Under the pieces are notes generated by a model, which had not been told where the DNA came from, did not search any database, and worked only from the letters and a program-made list of their open reading frames with translations. Positions 43,714-52,161 of a DNA stretch of 64,000 nt are shown piece after piece. This stretch comes from Pseudomonadota bacterium (lineage in GTDB: Bacteria; Pseudomonadota; Gammaproteobacteria; Burkholderiales; Burkholderiaceae_B). A program made the translations under genes and the position numbers. Each line of letters opens with the position of its first letter. Positions within the stretch are counted from its first letter, which is position 1. The stretch is from positions 62,001-126,000 of the forward strand of contig JAEXRL010000011.1 in NCBI GenBank assembly GCA_023440825.1, given 5' to 3'.

Positions 43714-44883
43714 TTACAGGGCCTGTTTGGCCTGGTGAGCAGCCATGAGGCTGATGAAGTGATCGAACAGTGCTGCTATATCACGCGGACCTGGTGTTGC
43801 CTCAGGGTGCCCCTGAAAGCAAAATGCCGGTCTATCGTTCAACTCGAAGCCTTGTAAGCTTTGATCAAACAAGGAGACATGGGTCACTCGTGCGTTATCG
43901 GGCAAGGTATCGGCATCTACCGCAAAACCATGGTTCTGACTGGTGATAAAAACGCGACCACTCGCTAACTCTTGTACTGGATGGTTAGCACCATGATGAC
44001 CGGCTTTCATTTTCACGGTTTTGGCCCCTAGAGCCAGCCCCATGATTTGGTGTCCTAGGCATATACCAAACAAGGGTATTTTCTTGTCCAGCAAGCTCTT
44101 GCACGCCTCTATCGCGTATGTGCAGGATTCTGGATCGCCCGGTCCGTTGGATAAAAACACCCCGTCCGGATTCAGTGCCAGCACATCAGCCACGCTGGTT
44201 TGCGCAGGCACAACGGTAACTTTGCAACCACGGTCGGCCATCAAGCGCAAGATATTCGCTTTAACGCCAAAATCGTAAGCGACCACGTGGTAACGACTGG
44301 TATCAGGCGTCGCAAACCCTTCCCCCAACTCCCAAGAGCCCTGGGTCCATTCGTAAGGTTCAGTGGTGGTAACTTCTTTGGCCAAGTCCTTGCCAACCAT
44401 GCCCAAAAAAGAGCGCGCTAATTCAAGCGCCTTGTCGGTATCGTCGCCGACATAAATACAAGCCCCTTGCGCTCCGCCATCACGTAAAATACGGGTGAGC
44501 TTACGGGTATCAATACCCGAGATTGCCACAACACCGTGTTCTTTCAGGTAGTCTGGCAGGGATTGAGTAGAACGAAAATTAGATAATCGAGCCGGGCAGT
44601 CGCGTATAACTAAACCAGAAACGCGTGTTTGGGTGGACTCGGCATCTTCCGGATTCACTCCGGTATTGCCAATGTGCGGATAAGTGAGCGTAACAATCTG
44701 ATGGCTGTAACTTGGGTCTGTCAGGATCTCCTGATAGCCAGTCATAGCAGTATTAAAGACGATTTCCGCAACGCAGTGCCCTTCGGCACCAATCGAAACC
44801 CCAGTAAATAGGGTTCCATCCGCCAGGGCTAGGATTGCACTTTTAAGAGCGCGAGACTCCTCAGGAAATAAAGACGGCAGCAC
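43714..44883 (-). CDS. carA: Carbamoyl-phosphate synthase small (glutaminase) subunit
   Basis: Class I glutamine amidotransferase that feeds ammonia to CarB. 389 residues. The N-terminal domain has LADGTLFTGVSIGAEG and TAMTGYQEILTDPSY. The glutaminase carries the nucleophilic Cys in FGICLGHQIMGLALG and the His/Glu in CFQGHPEATPGP. Its promoter should lie in the 168 bp shared with the divergent tal. I saw no clear ArgR or pyrimidine attenuator structure there. Confidence 0.97.
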   Translation of the reverse strand: MLPSLFPEESRALKSAILALADGTLFTGVSIGAEGHCVAEIVFNTAMTGYQEILTDPSYSHQIVTLTYPHIGNTGVNPEDAESTQTRVSGLVIRDCPARLSNFRSTQSLPDYLKEHGVVAISGIDTRKLTRILRDGGAQGACIYVGDDTDKALELARSFLGMVGKDLAKEVTTTEPYEWTQGSWELGEGFATPDTSRYHVVAYDFGVKANILRLMADRGCKVTVVPAQTSVADVLALNPDGVFLSNGPGDPESCTYAIEACKSLLDKKIPLFGICLGHQIMGLALGAKTVKMKAGHHGANHPVQELASGRVFITSQNHGFAVDADTLPDNARVTHVSLFDQSLQGFELNDRPAFCFQGHPEATPGPRDIAALFDHFISLMAAHQAKQAL

Positions 44884-45051
44884 GTTAAAACCCCGGTTTT
44901 TAAATTAATATTAAACTTTCTGATTATACGTCTATATGAGCCTGACCGAAAGCAATTCCCCAAAAAGCAGGAAAAACTGCAACACCCGGCCTTTTTCGAC
45001 TACATTGTTTGATTGACTGATGCACTTGGTTTTTAGATGGACTAACGGATT

Positions 45052-46011
45052 ATGAGTACTGAGCTTGAATCTTTGCGCCAGCACACCACAGTGGTGGCAG
45101 ACACCGGTAACTTCGAAGCAATGCGTGCGTTTCAACCGACTGACGCCACCACCAATCCCTCTCTTATTCTGAAAGCAGTACAACAAAGCGAGTACAGTCA
45201 CTTGCTGGACCGCGTGATTCAGGACAACCCCAATGCTACGGTAAGTGAAACCAGCGATTTACTACTCGTCGCATTCGGCACCGAAATTTTACGTATTGTT
45301 CCAGGTCGGGTGTCTACTGAAGTTGACGCTCGCTTATCGTTTGATACGGCCGGCAGCATAGAGCGTGCGCAGCAAATTATCGAACTTTACGAAAAACAAG
45401 GCATAGCGCGCGAGCGCGTGCTGATTAAGCTGGCTGCCAGTTGGGAAGGGATACAGGCTGCACGAGCACTACAGCAAGAGGGAATTAACTGTAATCTGAC
45501 CTTGTTGTTTTCGTTGACACAAGCGATTGCTTGCGCTCAAGCCAAAGTAAAACTGATCTCGCCATTCGTGGGCCGCATCTATGATTGGTACAAAAAAACA
45601 GCGGGTGAGCACTGGATAGAGGCCGATCATACGGGTGCCCAAGACCCTGGGGTGCAATCTGTACGAGCGATTTATAATTACTACAAAACATATGACATCA
45701 ATACAGAGATCATGGGTGCCAGCTTTCGCAACACAGGACAAATCCTAGCCTTGGCTGGCTGCGATCTGCTAACTATTAGCCCTGAATTGCTGGGTCAGCT
45801 CGCACAAAACCAGGGCGAAGTACAGGCTGCCCTAAGCGTGCAAAGCGCCAAAGATATTGCGCCGGAATGGCGAGCCAGCAATGAAGTGACCTTCCGCACT
45901 GAACTTAACGCTGATGCCATGGCCAGCGAAAAACTGGCAGAGGGAATCCGCTTGTTTACCAGCGACGCGCTCAAACTAGACAGTTTGATCCAGCTCGCTC
46001 GACAAGCATAA
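45052..46011 (+). CDS. tal: Transaldolase
   Basis: Pentose-phosphate enzyme that moves dihydroxyacetone units between sugar phosphates. 319 residues, the TalA/TalB length. The signature DATTNPSLILKA is near residue 32, the Schiff-base Lys is in RVLIKLAASWEGIQAA (about residue 130), and NCNLTLLFSLTQA-like sequence appears as INCNLTLLFSLTQAIACAQA. A single gene, divergent from carA, ended by a strong hairpin. Confidence 0.97.
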   Translation: MSTELESLRQHTTVVADTGNFEAMRAFQPTDATTNPSLILKAVQQSEYSHLLDRVIQDNPNATVSETSDLLLVAFGTEILRIVPGRVSTEVDARLSFDTAGSIERAQQIIELYEKQGIARERVLIKLAASWEGIQAARALQQEGINCNLTLLFSLTQAIACAQAKVKLISPFVGRIYDWYKKTAGEHWIEADHTGAQDPGVQSVRAIYNYYKTYDINTEIMGASFRNTGQILALAGCDLLTISPELLGQLAQNQGEVQAALSVQSAKDIAPEWRASNEVTFRTELNADAMASEKLAEGIRLFTSDALKLDSLIQLARQA

Positions 46012-46050
46012 GCAGCGCGTTCCTGTTAATACAAGCGCACACCACATAAC

Positions 46051-46079
46051 ACACAGGCGAGCCTTAAGCTCGCCTGTGT
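46051..46079. terminator. Hairpin between convergent tal and ABC permease genes
   Basis: ACACAGGCGAGC (46051-46062) is a perfect 12-bp inverted repeat of GCTCGCCTGTGT (46068-46079) with a 5-nt loop. The T-content downstream is modest on both strands. Probably a shared terminator. Confidence 0.75.
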
Positions 46080-46100
46080 GTTGTGAACTACCTGAGCCAC

Positions 46101-46892
46101 TTACAGCTTTTGCGTTTCACCCCCCTTGGGACGCCAGGCAAGCAAACGTTCTTCAAAAACGCTTACCAGCCCATCAAGAATCAAAGCAAAAACAGTGAGT
46201 ACCACAATCCCTGCAAAGACGGTATTCACATCCAAAGAGCCTTCCGCCTGCAAGATCAGATATCCCACACCGCTGGCCGAGCCTAGGTATTCACCTACAA
46301 CCGCGCCTACGAATGCAAGACCTACCGAGGTGTGCAAACTTGAAAACACCCAACTGGTGGCCGACGGTATATACACAAAGCGCAGTAGTTGCCGACGATT
46401 AGCGCCTAGCATACGTGCGTTATCCAGCAAGGTGGTACTGACTTCACGCACCCCTTGGTAGACATTAAAAAACACGATGAAAAACACCAGCGTGACCGCA
46501 AGTGCCACTTTGGACCAGATACCCAGACCAAACCACATGCCAAAAATAGGTGCCAAAATGACACGAGGCATAGAATTGGCTGCTTTGATATACGGGTCAA
46601 GCAAGGCACTGGCTGAGGGCGATAACCCTAGCCATAAGCCAAAACCCAGACCGCCCACTGTACCAATCACAAACGCCAGCAATGTTTCGCTAAGTGTCAC
46701 GCCCAGATGGCGGTAAATATCCCCATTGGTGACAAACCAAGACCAGATGACTTGCGCCACCTCTAGGGGACGACCGAAGAAAAAGGCCATTTGCAAATCC
46801 CGAGTTAGGAAATGCCAAAAAACCAAAACCACTGCCAGGAGTACTAACTGCCAAAAACGCAGACTCCACTTGTTTTTGCCAAAATTAGCCAT
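46101..46892 (-). CDS. ABC transporter permease (nitrate/sulfonate/taurine type)
   Basis: Permease of an SsuC/TauC-like importer. I use ATG 46892 (MANFGKNKWSLRFW), 2 bp past the ATPase stop; an in-frame start at 46916 would overlap that gene. About 263 residues and six helices, with the coupling loop DNARMLGANRRQLLRFVYIPS. Family members import sulfonates, taurine, nitrate or pyrimidine precursors. No monooxygenase gene is nearby to decide. Confidence 0.88.
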   Translation of the reverse strand: MANFGKNKWSLRFWQLVLLAVVLVFWHFLTRDLQMAFFFGRPLEVAQVIWSWFVTNGDIYRHLGVTLSETLLAFVIGTVGGLGFGLWLGLSPSASALLDPYIKAANSMPRVILAPIFGMWFGLGIWSKVALAVTLVFFIVFFNVYQGVREVSTTLLDNARMLGANRRQLLRFVYIPSATSWVFSSLHTSVGLAFVGAVVGEYLGSASGVGYLILQAEGSLDVNTVFAGIVVLTVFALILDGLVSVFEERLLAWRPKGGETQKL

Positions 46893-46893
46893 A

Positions 46894-47700
46894 TTACGCC
46901 TGCTTTTGCTGGGCATAGCCCTTTAATACTTCTTCCCGCAACACATCCCAGATGGCTTGGTGCAACTCCACAAAACGTGGGTTACTACGCACTTCAGCCA
47001 CATCCCTGGGCCTGTCCAGATCGATGGTGAACTCGCCAATAGGACGTGTTGCAGGCCCAGCGGCCAGCACAACCACCCTATCGCTCATGGCTATCGCCTC
47101 ATCCAAGTCGTGCGTCACGAACAACACCGCCTTACGCTGTGCCATCCATATTTCCAACAGCTCATTTTCCATCAACTGACGAGTTTGTATGTCCAGTGCT
47201 GAAAAGGGCTCATCCATCAGTATCAGATCAGGATCCCGGATTAGGGTTTGCGCCAACATCACTCGTTTGCGCATACCCCCCGACATCTGATGTGGGTAAC
47301 GGTCTTCAAAGCCCCCTAAACCCACGCGCTTCATCCAGTCACGAGCCAGCGCCTCACTTTCTGCTGTAGGCTTGCCCGCAAACTCAAGGCCTGCCATGAC
47401 ATTGGATAAGGCATTGCGCCAGGGAAAGAGAGCCTCACCCTGAAACATGTAACCGGCCCGCTCGTTGACCCCATTCAAGGGCTCGCCAAAAATACTGACG
47501 GCCCCCGAGGAGGGCTGCAACAAGCCAGCCGCCACGTTGAGCAATGTGGACTTACCACAACCTGTGGGGCCCACTACAGAGACAAACTCGCCTGGTGCGA
47601 TATGTAAACTGGCATCCTGGACGGCAGTATATAAACCCTGACCGTCCCGGGCCGCAAAGACACAACTGATATTATCAAGATCAAGCGCTAAATCAGGCAT
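46894..47700 (-). CDS. ABC transporter ATP-binding protein (nitrate/sulfonate/taurine type)
   Basis: 268 residues. Walker A GPTGCGKSTLL near residue 45, Q-loop in MFQGEALFPWRNALSNVMAGLEF, signature MSGGMRKRVMLAQTL, Walker B LILMDEPFSALD, and His switch FVTHDLDEAIAMSDRV. The MSGGMRKR form of the signature is typical of the SsuB/TauB/ThiZ group. It overlaps the binding-protein gene by 8 bp and is followed directly by the permease. Confidence 0.9.
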   Translation of the reverse strand: MPDLALDLDNISCVFAARDGQGLYTAVQDASLHIAPGEFVSVVGPTGCGKSTLLNVAAGLLQPSSGAVSIFGEPLNGVNERAGYMFQGEALFPWRNALSNVMAGLEFAGKPTAESEALARDWMKRVGLGGFEDRYPHQMSGGMRKRVMLAQTLIRDPDLILMDEPFSALDIQTRQLMENELLEIWMAQRKAVLFVTHDLDEAIAMSDRVVVLAAGPATRPIGEFTIDLDRPRDVAEVRSNPRFVELHQAIWDVLREEVLKGYAQQKQA

Positions 47701-48733
47701 TGGGATACTTCTCGTTCGCCTTTAATGCAAACTCATTCGTAAAAATTTTCTGAATATCGATTTTGCTACGATCAAAGTTGGGTGTGAAAGCAGCAAGTGC
47801 ATTCAACGCAGTTTGCGGGCCATCCTCAGGAACTAGTCCATCGGGTGAAAGTGCTGCCCGGTTGGCATCTAGGCACTGCTTGTACAGCTCCACATCATTC
47901 AGCAAATAAGACTCTGGCACGGTTTTCACAATCTCGTCCAAGCTGCTTTCCTGAATCCATTTATCGGCACGCACAATCGCATTTGCCAAGGCCTGAGTGG
48001 TGCCAGGATAACGATCAAGGAAACGCTGCGCCGCATACAAGCATGCCGATGGCATATTGCCGCCAAACACATGCTTGGTTTCCGCAATAGTACGAGTATC
48101 GGAAATAATCTGTATGGCATCTTCTTTTAGCAAGGTACCAATAACGGGATCTAAATTAGCAATCGCATCAATTTGACCCGTGCGTATAGCCGTAATCGCA
48201 CCAGCCCCTGCACCTACACCAATAAAAGAAACATCACTTGGTTTTAAACCGTGCTGCTCTAAAAAGAAACTAACCATCATATTGGTGGAAGAGCCTGGAG
48301 CCGTGACACCAATTTTTTTACCTTTTAAGTCGGCGGGCGATTTGTAATCGGGTAAATTCCGTTTGGAAATGGCAAGCACAATAGCGGGCGCACTGCCTTG
48401 CTGCACGAAAGCGCGATAAAACTGGCCACGCGACTGTAAGTTAATGGTGTGCTCAAACGCGCCAGAAACAACATCAGCACTACCTCCGACCACCGCTTGC
48501 AAAGCACGCGAGCCACCGGCAAAGTCAACCACGTTGACATCCAGTCCTTCATCGGTAAAAAAACCACGTAACGCGGCAATAGACAAAGGGAGATAGTAAA
48601 TTAAAGCCTGACCGCCTACAGCAATCGTCACTTCTTTCTTTTCTATATTTTGAGCACGAGCCCAAGTAGGCAATGCTAATGCAGCTCCTCCTGCTCCAGC
48701 CAGCTTTAACATATCACGACGAGATAATTGCAT
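47693..48733 (-). CDS. NMT1/SsuA-like ABC substrate-binding protein with Tat signal
   Basis: 346 residues. The N-terminus MQLSRRDMLKLAGAGGAALALPTWARAQ holds a twin-arginine motif (SRRDML), so it is probably exported folded by Tat. The mature part has the SsuA/ThiY/NMT1 pattern LPLSIAALRGFFTDEGLDVNVVDFAGG, GSADVVSGAFEHT and DLKGKKIGVTAPGSSTNMMVSFFLEQHG. First gene of the importer operon. The leader (48734-48872) shows no recognisable thiamine riboswitch, which makes a sulfonate, nitrate or taurine-type substrate more likely. Confidence 0.86.
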   Translation of the reverse strand: MQLSRRDMLKLAGAGGAALALPTWARAQNIEKKEVTIAVGGQALIYYLPLSIAALRGFFTDEGLDVNVVDFAGGSRALQAVVGGSADVVSGAFEHTINLQSRGQFYRAFVQQGSAPAIVLAISKRNLPDYKSPADLKGKKIGVTAPGSSTNMMVSFFLEQHGLKPSDVSFIGVGAGAGAITAIRTGQIDAIANLDPVIGTLLKEDAIQIISDTRTIAETKHVFGGNMPSACLYAAQRFLDRYPGTTQALANAIVRADKWIQESSLDEIVKTVPESYLLNDVELYKQCLDANRAALSPDGLVPEDGPQTALNALAAFTPNFDRSKIDIQKIFTNEFALKANEKYPNA

Positions 48734-48849
48734 GTTATTTCCTTCTTTTATTTACATTCAGCGCGTAAACATCTATTTCCAGGATAGAAATATCTATTTA
48801 CGATCACAAACGATTAAGTATGGAATAAAACCATAGCAATAGTACAGGC

Positions 48850-48868
48850 TTATCAGGACTTTCCCTGA
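48850..48868 (-). terminator. Hairpin after recR
   Basis: TATCAGG and CCTGATA form a 7-bp stem with a 5-nt loop just beyond the recR stop. There is no T-run, so termination strength is doubtful. Confidence 0.5.
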
Positions 48869-48872
48869 TACA

Positions 48873-49478
48873 TTAACGCCTTTCCATGAGCGCCCACGCT
48901 AACGTGCTCGCGTCCACATATTCCAATTCACTACCTGCTGGGACGCCTCGCGCCAAACGCGTTACCTTCAGTCCTTCTGCCGCCAATAACTCGCTCAGGT
49001 AGTGCGCAGTGGTTTCACCTTCAGCAGTGAAATTGGTGGCCAGGATCACTTCTTTGACCTGACCATCACAGGCTCGCTGTACTACGCGCTCAAACTGCAA
49101 GGCGTCTGGCCCCACTCCTTCGAGTGGCGCTAAACGCCCCATCAACACGTAATACAAGCCTTTATAACCGTGCGTCGCTTCAATCATATTTTGATCAGTC
49201 GGGGTTTCCACCACACACAATAAGCTGGCGTCACGACGAGCACTGGTACACGTACCGCACACCTGGACCTCGGTAAAGCTATTACAACGTGTGCAATGGC
49301 GCAGGCCTGTCACGGCCTGCTCCAGACTACGGCCCAACTGCGCTGCTGCTGCAATGTCATGCTGCAATAGATGGTAGGCCATGCGCCGCGCACTGCGCTC
49401 GCCTACCCCCGGCAAACGACGCAAAGCCTGAATCAGGTTTTTGAGTGGTTCGGGTTCGGCCAGCAAGGGTTCATTCAT
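48873..49478 (-). CDS. recR: Recombination protein RecR
   Basis: DNA-binding clamp of the RecFOR gap-repair pathway. 201 residues. It starts with the helix-hairpin-helix region IQALRRLPGVGERSARRMAYHLL. The zinc finger C-x2-C-x9-C-x2-C is CTRCNSFTEVQVCGTC near residue 60, and the Toprim domain has LCVVETPTDQNMIEA and ILATNFTAEGETTAHYL. It follows ybaB and dnaX, the standard order. Confidence 0.97.
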   Translation of the reverse strand: MNEPLLAEPEPLKNLIQALRRLPGVGERSARRMAYHLLQHDIAAAAQLGRSLEQAVTGLRHCTRCNSFTEVQVCGTCTSARRDASLLCVVETPTDQNMIEATHGYKGLYYVLMGRLAPLEGVGPDALQFERVVQRACDGQVKEVILATNFTAEGETTAHYLSELLAAEGLKVTRLARGVPAGSELEYVDASTLAWALMERR

Positions 49479-49490
49479 AGCGCTTACGGC

Positions 49491-49817
49491 TTAAAATGGC
49501 AACTTCATGCCGGGTGGCAAAGGCATACCCGCTGTGAGTGCAGACATTTTTTCCTGTGATGTGGTCTCTGCTTTACGTAGCGCGTCATTGAATGCCGCCG
49601 CTACCAAGTCTTCTATCATTTCTTTGTCATCTTCCATCAGGCTAGGATCTATATTGACGCGACGCACGTCATGACGACAATTCATGGTGACTTTCACCAA
49701 GCCACCACCCGAGGTACCTTCGACCTCAATTTCGGCCAGTTCTTCCTGAGCCTTTTTCATGTTTTCCTGCATTTGCTGAGCCTGACGCATCAAGCCGGCG
49801 ATTTGACCTTTCATCAT
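49491..49817 (-). CDS. ybaB: YbaB/EbfC nucleoid-associated protein
   Basis: Small DNA-binding dimer, 108 residues from ATG 49817 (MMKGQIAGLMRQAQQMQENM). The long N-terminal helix, GTSGGGLVKVTMNCRHDVRRVNIDP core and Met/Pro-rich C-terminus (MPLPPGMKLPF) are typical. The frame continues upstream to 49907 without family similarity and would overlap dnaX. It lies between dnaX and recR. Confidence 0.93.
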   Translation of the reverse strand: MMKGQIAGLMRQAQQMQENMKKAQEELAEIEVEGTSGGGLVKVTMNCRHDVRRVNIDPSLMEDDKEMIEDLVAAAFNDALRKAETTSQEKMSALTAGMPLPPGMKLPF

Positions 49818-49848
49818 GATGTTATTTTCCAAAAAAAGAGGCCACCTA

Positions 49849-51921
49849 TCAGGCAGCTCGGACAATAGGGCTTGCTTTGACTGAACCGGGCTTGAGCTGG
49901 CCGTCAAAACGTTGAATTAGTGCTAGCACCAAAGGATTATGGGGCGCCTGCTCTTCGGCTTGTCGTTGCCGCTCAGCCAGTTGCGCTTGTTCTACGGCGT
50001 ACGCTGTACCATCACCGGTGCTGCCATATTCGATCGAAAGCTGGACTGCTTGACCAAAATACTCTGACAAAACAGTACGTAGACGCACCCTTGCTTGGCT
50101 ATCATCAGCCGACTTGATTTGTACACGCAAGCGCACTTCATTTTGAGTACCGGACAACCATTCACTTTGTCGGGCTAGCTCCGCGGCCCAGCCGCTTAAA
50201 GGTAAAGCATCAGCCACTTCAGGCCACTGCTCGTAACGCATATTTTCGAGCTTAGGCCGTTTAGAGCCAGCCACAGAGGGGGTCGCTCGCGCCAAGGCTT
50301 GAGCCCCGCCCACCATATCTGCAATCGGGACGTTATCTGGCATGAGTGCCGCAGGCGCGGCAACCGGCTCGCCCTCGTCTTCGGCATCTTCCAAAAATGC
50401 AGGGTTTGGCTGATAATTTTCAAAATCGTCGTCTGCGGGTATCTGATGCCAGTCAGGCACCTGATCGCTAGCCGGATCCGCAACTTGATCCGTACTCACC
50501 TGTGAGGCCGGTTCCGTCTTTGCCTGCACAGGAGCAGGTTCAGGCTCTCGTTCAAGCTGAGGCTCATCAGGTGCATGGCTATACTGTGTTGGCTCTGCGA
50601 CTGGCTCAGTCGCCTTTGGAGCGCTAACAAAGCGCGGCTCGGGCTGCTCTTCCCAGGCGGGCACCCCTACACTAGGCTCAGGTTCGGAGTGCTGCTCAGC
50701 CTTGGCTTGAGCATCAGGCGCAGGCGCAACAGGCGTGATGGTTTCGAGCGGCGGGGACGGTACATCTGCCGGCCCCTCAGGTGCCGCACTCTGCTCAGTT
50801 CTCGACCCATCAGGGCCTGCGGGTGGCGGTGTAATGGGCTCAGGCAATAAAGCCAACATGCGCAAACACGCCATGACAAAGCCCGCATACTCATCGGGCG
50901 CTAAGCTCAACTCTTGACGACTGTGCACCGCGACAGAATAAAACAACTGCACATGATCAGCACTGAGTAAGCCCGCCATGTCTCGAACAGGCGCTGCCAA
51001 CGCGTCATCATCGCTAATCGCGCCAGGAATACGCTGTTCTATCGCAATTCGTGATAGTAATACCGCCAAATCGGACAAGGCACCAGAAAACGATAGGCCG
51101 CGCAAGGCTAAATCGTCGGCAATCTGCACAATGCCTTGGGCGTCATAGTTAAGCAAAGCGCGCAGCAACTGTGCAAGATGGCTTTGGTCTATGGTGCCAA
51201 GCATGGCCTGCACCGCAGCGGTGCTAATGTTACCCGAACTGTACGCTATGGCCTGATCGGTCAGTGATAAAGCATCTCGCATGGAGCCATCGGCCGCTTG
51301 AGCCAATAAGCGTAAAGCAGGGGTCTCTGTTGGCATTTGCTCTTGTTCGAGCAAATGCTGCAGATGATCAACAATGGCAGGCACTGTCATTTGCTTCAAA
51401 TTAAACTGTAAGCAACGCGAGAGTACCGTCACGGGTATTTTTTGTGGGTCCGTGGTGGCCAGTATGAACTTAACGTGTGCTGGAGGCTCTTCCAAGGTTT
51501 TAAGCATGGCATTAAATGCATGCCCCGTCAGCATATGCACTTCGTCAATCATGTAGACTTTGTAGCGCCCAGAGCTTGGCGCGTAAATCGCTTGCTCCAG
51601 TAATTGCGACATTTCCTCTACACCACGATTTGACGCGGCATCCAATTCGACATAATCGACAAAACGCCCCGCATCGATTTCAGTACAGGCTCGACACACG
51701 CCACACGGATTGGCCGTAATACCGGTTTCACAGTTCAACGACTTGGCCAAAATACGCGCCAGAGTCGTTTTACCCACACCACGTGTGCCGGTAAATAACC
51801 AGGCATGGTGCAAACGCTGTGTTTCCAAGGCATGGGTAAGGGCCTTAACCACATGATCCTGGCCAATCAGAGTATCAAAGGAGCGGGGTCGCCATTTACG
51901 CGCTAGAACTAAGTACGTCAT
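49849..51921 (-). CDS. dnaX: DNA polymerase III subunit tau (DnaX)
   Basis: Clamp-loader ATPase of the replicase. The start is at ATG 51921 (MTYLVLARKWRPRSFDTLIGQ); a longer frame to 51957 has no homology. About 690 residues. Walker A GTRGVGKTTLARI, zinc cysteines in CGVCRACTEID region, Walker B VYMIDEVHML, sensor SRCLQFNLKQM. Residues about 370-530 form a Pro/Glu/Ala-rich linker, followed by the C-terminal tau domain that binds DnaB and alpha. I looked for an A-rich slippery site that would give a short gamma form and saw none. Confidence 0.95.
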   Translation of the reverse strand: MTYLVLARKWRPRSFDTLIGQDHVVKALTHALETQRLHHAWLFTGTRGVGKTTLARILAKSLNCETGITANPCGVCRACTEIDAGRFVDYVELDAASNRGVEEMSQLLEQAIYAPSSGRYKVYMIDEVHMLTGHAFNAMLKTLEEPPAHVKFILATTDPQKIPVTVLSRCLQFNLKQMTVPAIVDHLQHLLEQEQMPTETPALRLLAQAADGSMRDALSLTDQAIAYSSGNISTAAVQAMLGTIDQSHLAQLLRALLNYDAQGIVQIADDLALRGLSFSGALSDLAVLLSRIAIEQRIPGAISDDDALAAPVRDMAGLLSADHVQLFYSVAVHSRQELSLAPDEYAGFVMACLRMLALLPEPITPPPAGPDGSRTEQSAAPEGPADVPSPPLETITPVAPAPDAQAKAEQHSEPEPSVGVPAWEEQPEPRFVSAPKATEPVAEPTQYSHAPDEPQLEREPEPAPVQAKTEPASQVSTDQVADPASDQVPDWHQIPADDDFENYQPNPAFLEDAEDEGEPVAAPAALMPDNVPIADMVGGAQALARATPSVAGSKRPKLENMRYEQWPEVADALPLSGWAAELARQSEWLSGTQNEVRLRVQIKSADDSQARVRLRTVLSEYFGQAVQLSIEYGSTGDGTAYAVEQAQLAERQRQAEEQAPHNPLVLALIQRFDGQLKPGSVKASPIVRAA

Positions 51922-52049
51922 GCATATTGCAGATAGAGATCCGCCTCCATAAACCAAGTAGCAAAAAGTGTACCGGATTCGGCAAGCAAGAGGGGAACAA
52001 GATTGAATCAGAAGATAGACATGACCCCATACACCAAGGCCAAATTAGA

Positions 52050-52147
52050 TGGCGAGCCTGACTCCGGCACTGACTCTGCACGGCTATGGCTGCTTCGTTC
52101 CCGACCTGACCAGGTTCACCACCGAACCATGCGGAGGGGCCCGCCAC
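52050..52147 (-). ncRNA. ffs: Signal recognition particle 4.5S RNA
   Basis: On the minus strand the conserved SRP core GGTCAGGTCGGGAACGAAGC is present, with the GGAA-type loop and the asymmetric CAGCC partner strand. Outer stem arms GGCGGGCC (52145-52138) and GGCTCGCC (52058-52051) pair with one G-U. About 98 nt, the small bacterial SRP RNA. It binds Ffh to target membrane proteins to FtsY. It lies immediately upstream of dnaX. Exact ends are estimated from the stem. Confidence 0.93.
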
Positions 52148-52161
52148 GAAGTAGTTTACCA

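Noticed and set aside
48734..48872. TPP riboswitch before the NMT1-like importer
   Set aside because: None of the conserved thiamine-box segments can be read on the coding strand.
49849..51921. Programmed frameshift in dnaX producing a gamma subunit
   Set aside because: I found no A-rich slippery heptamer with a following stem on the coding strand in the linker region.
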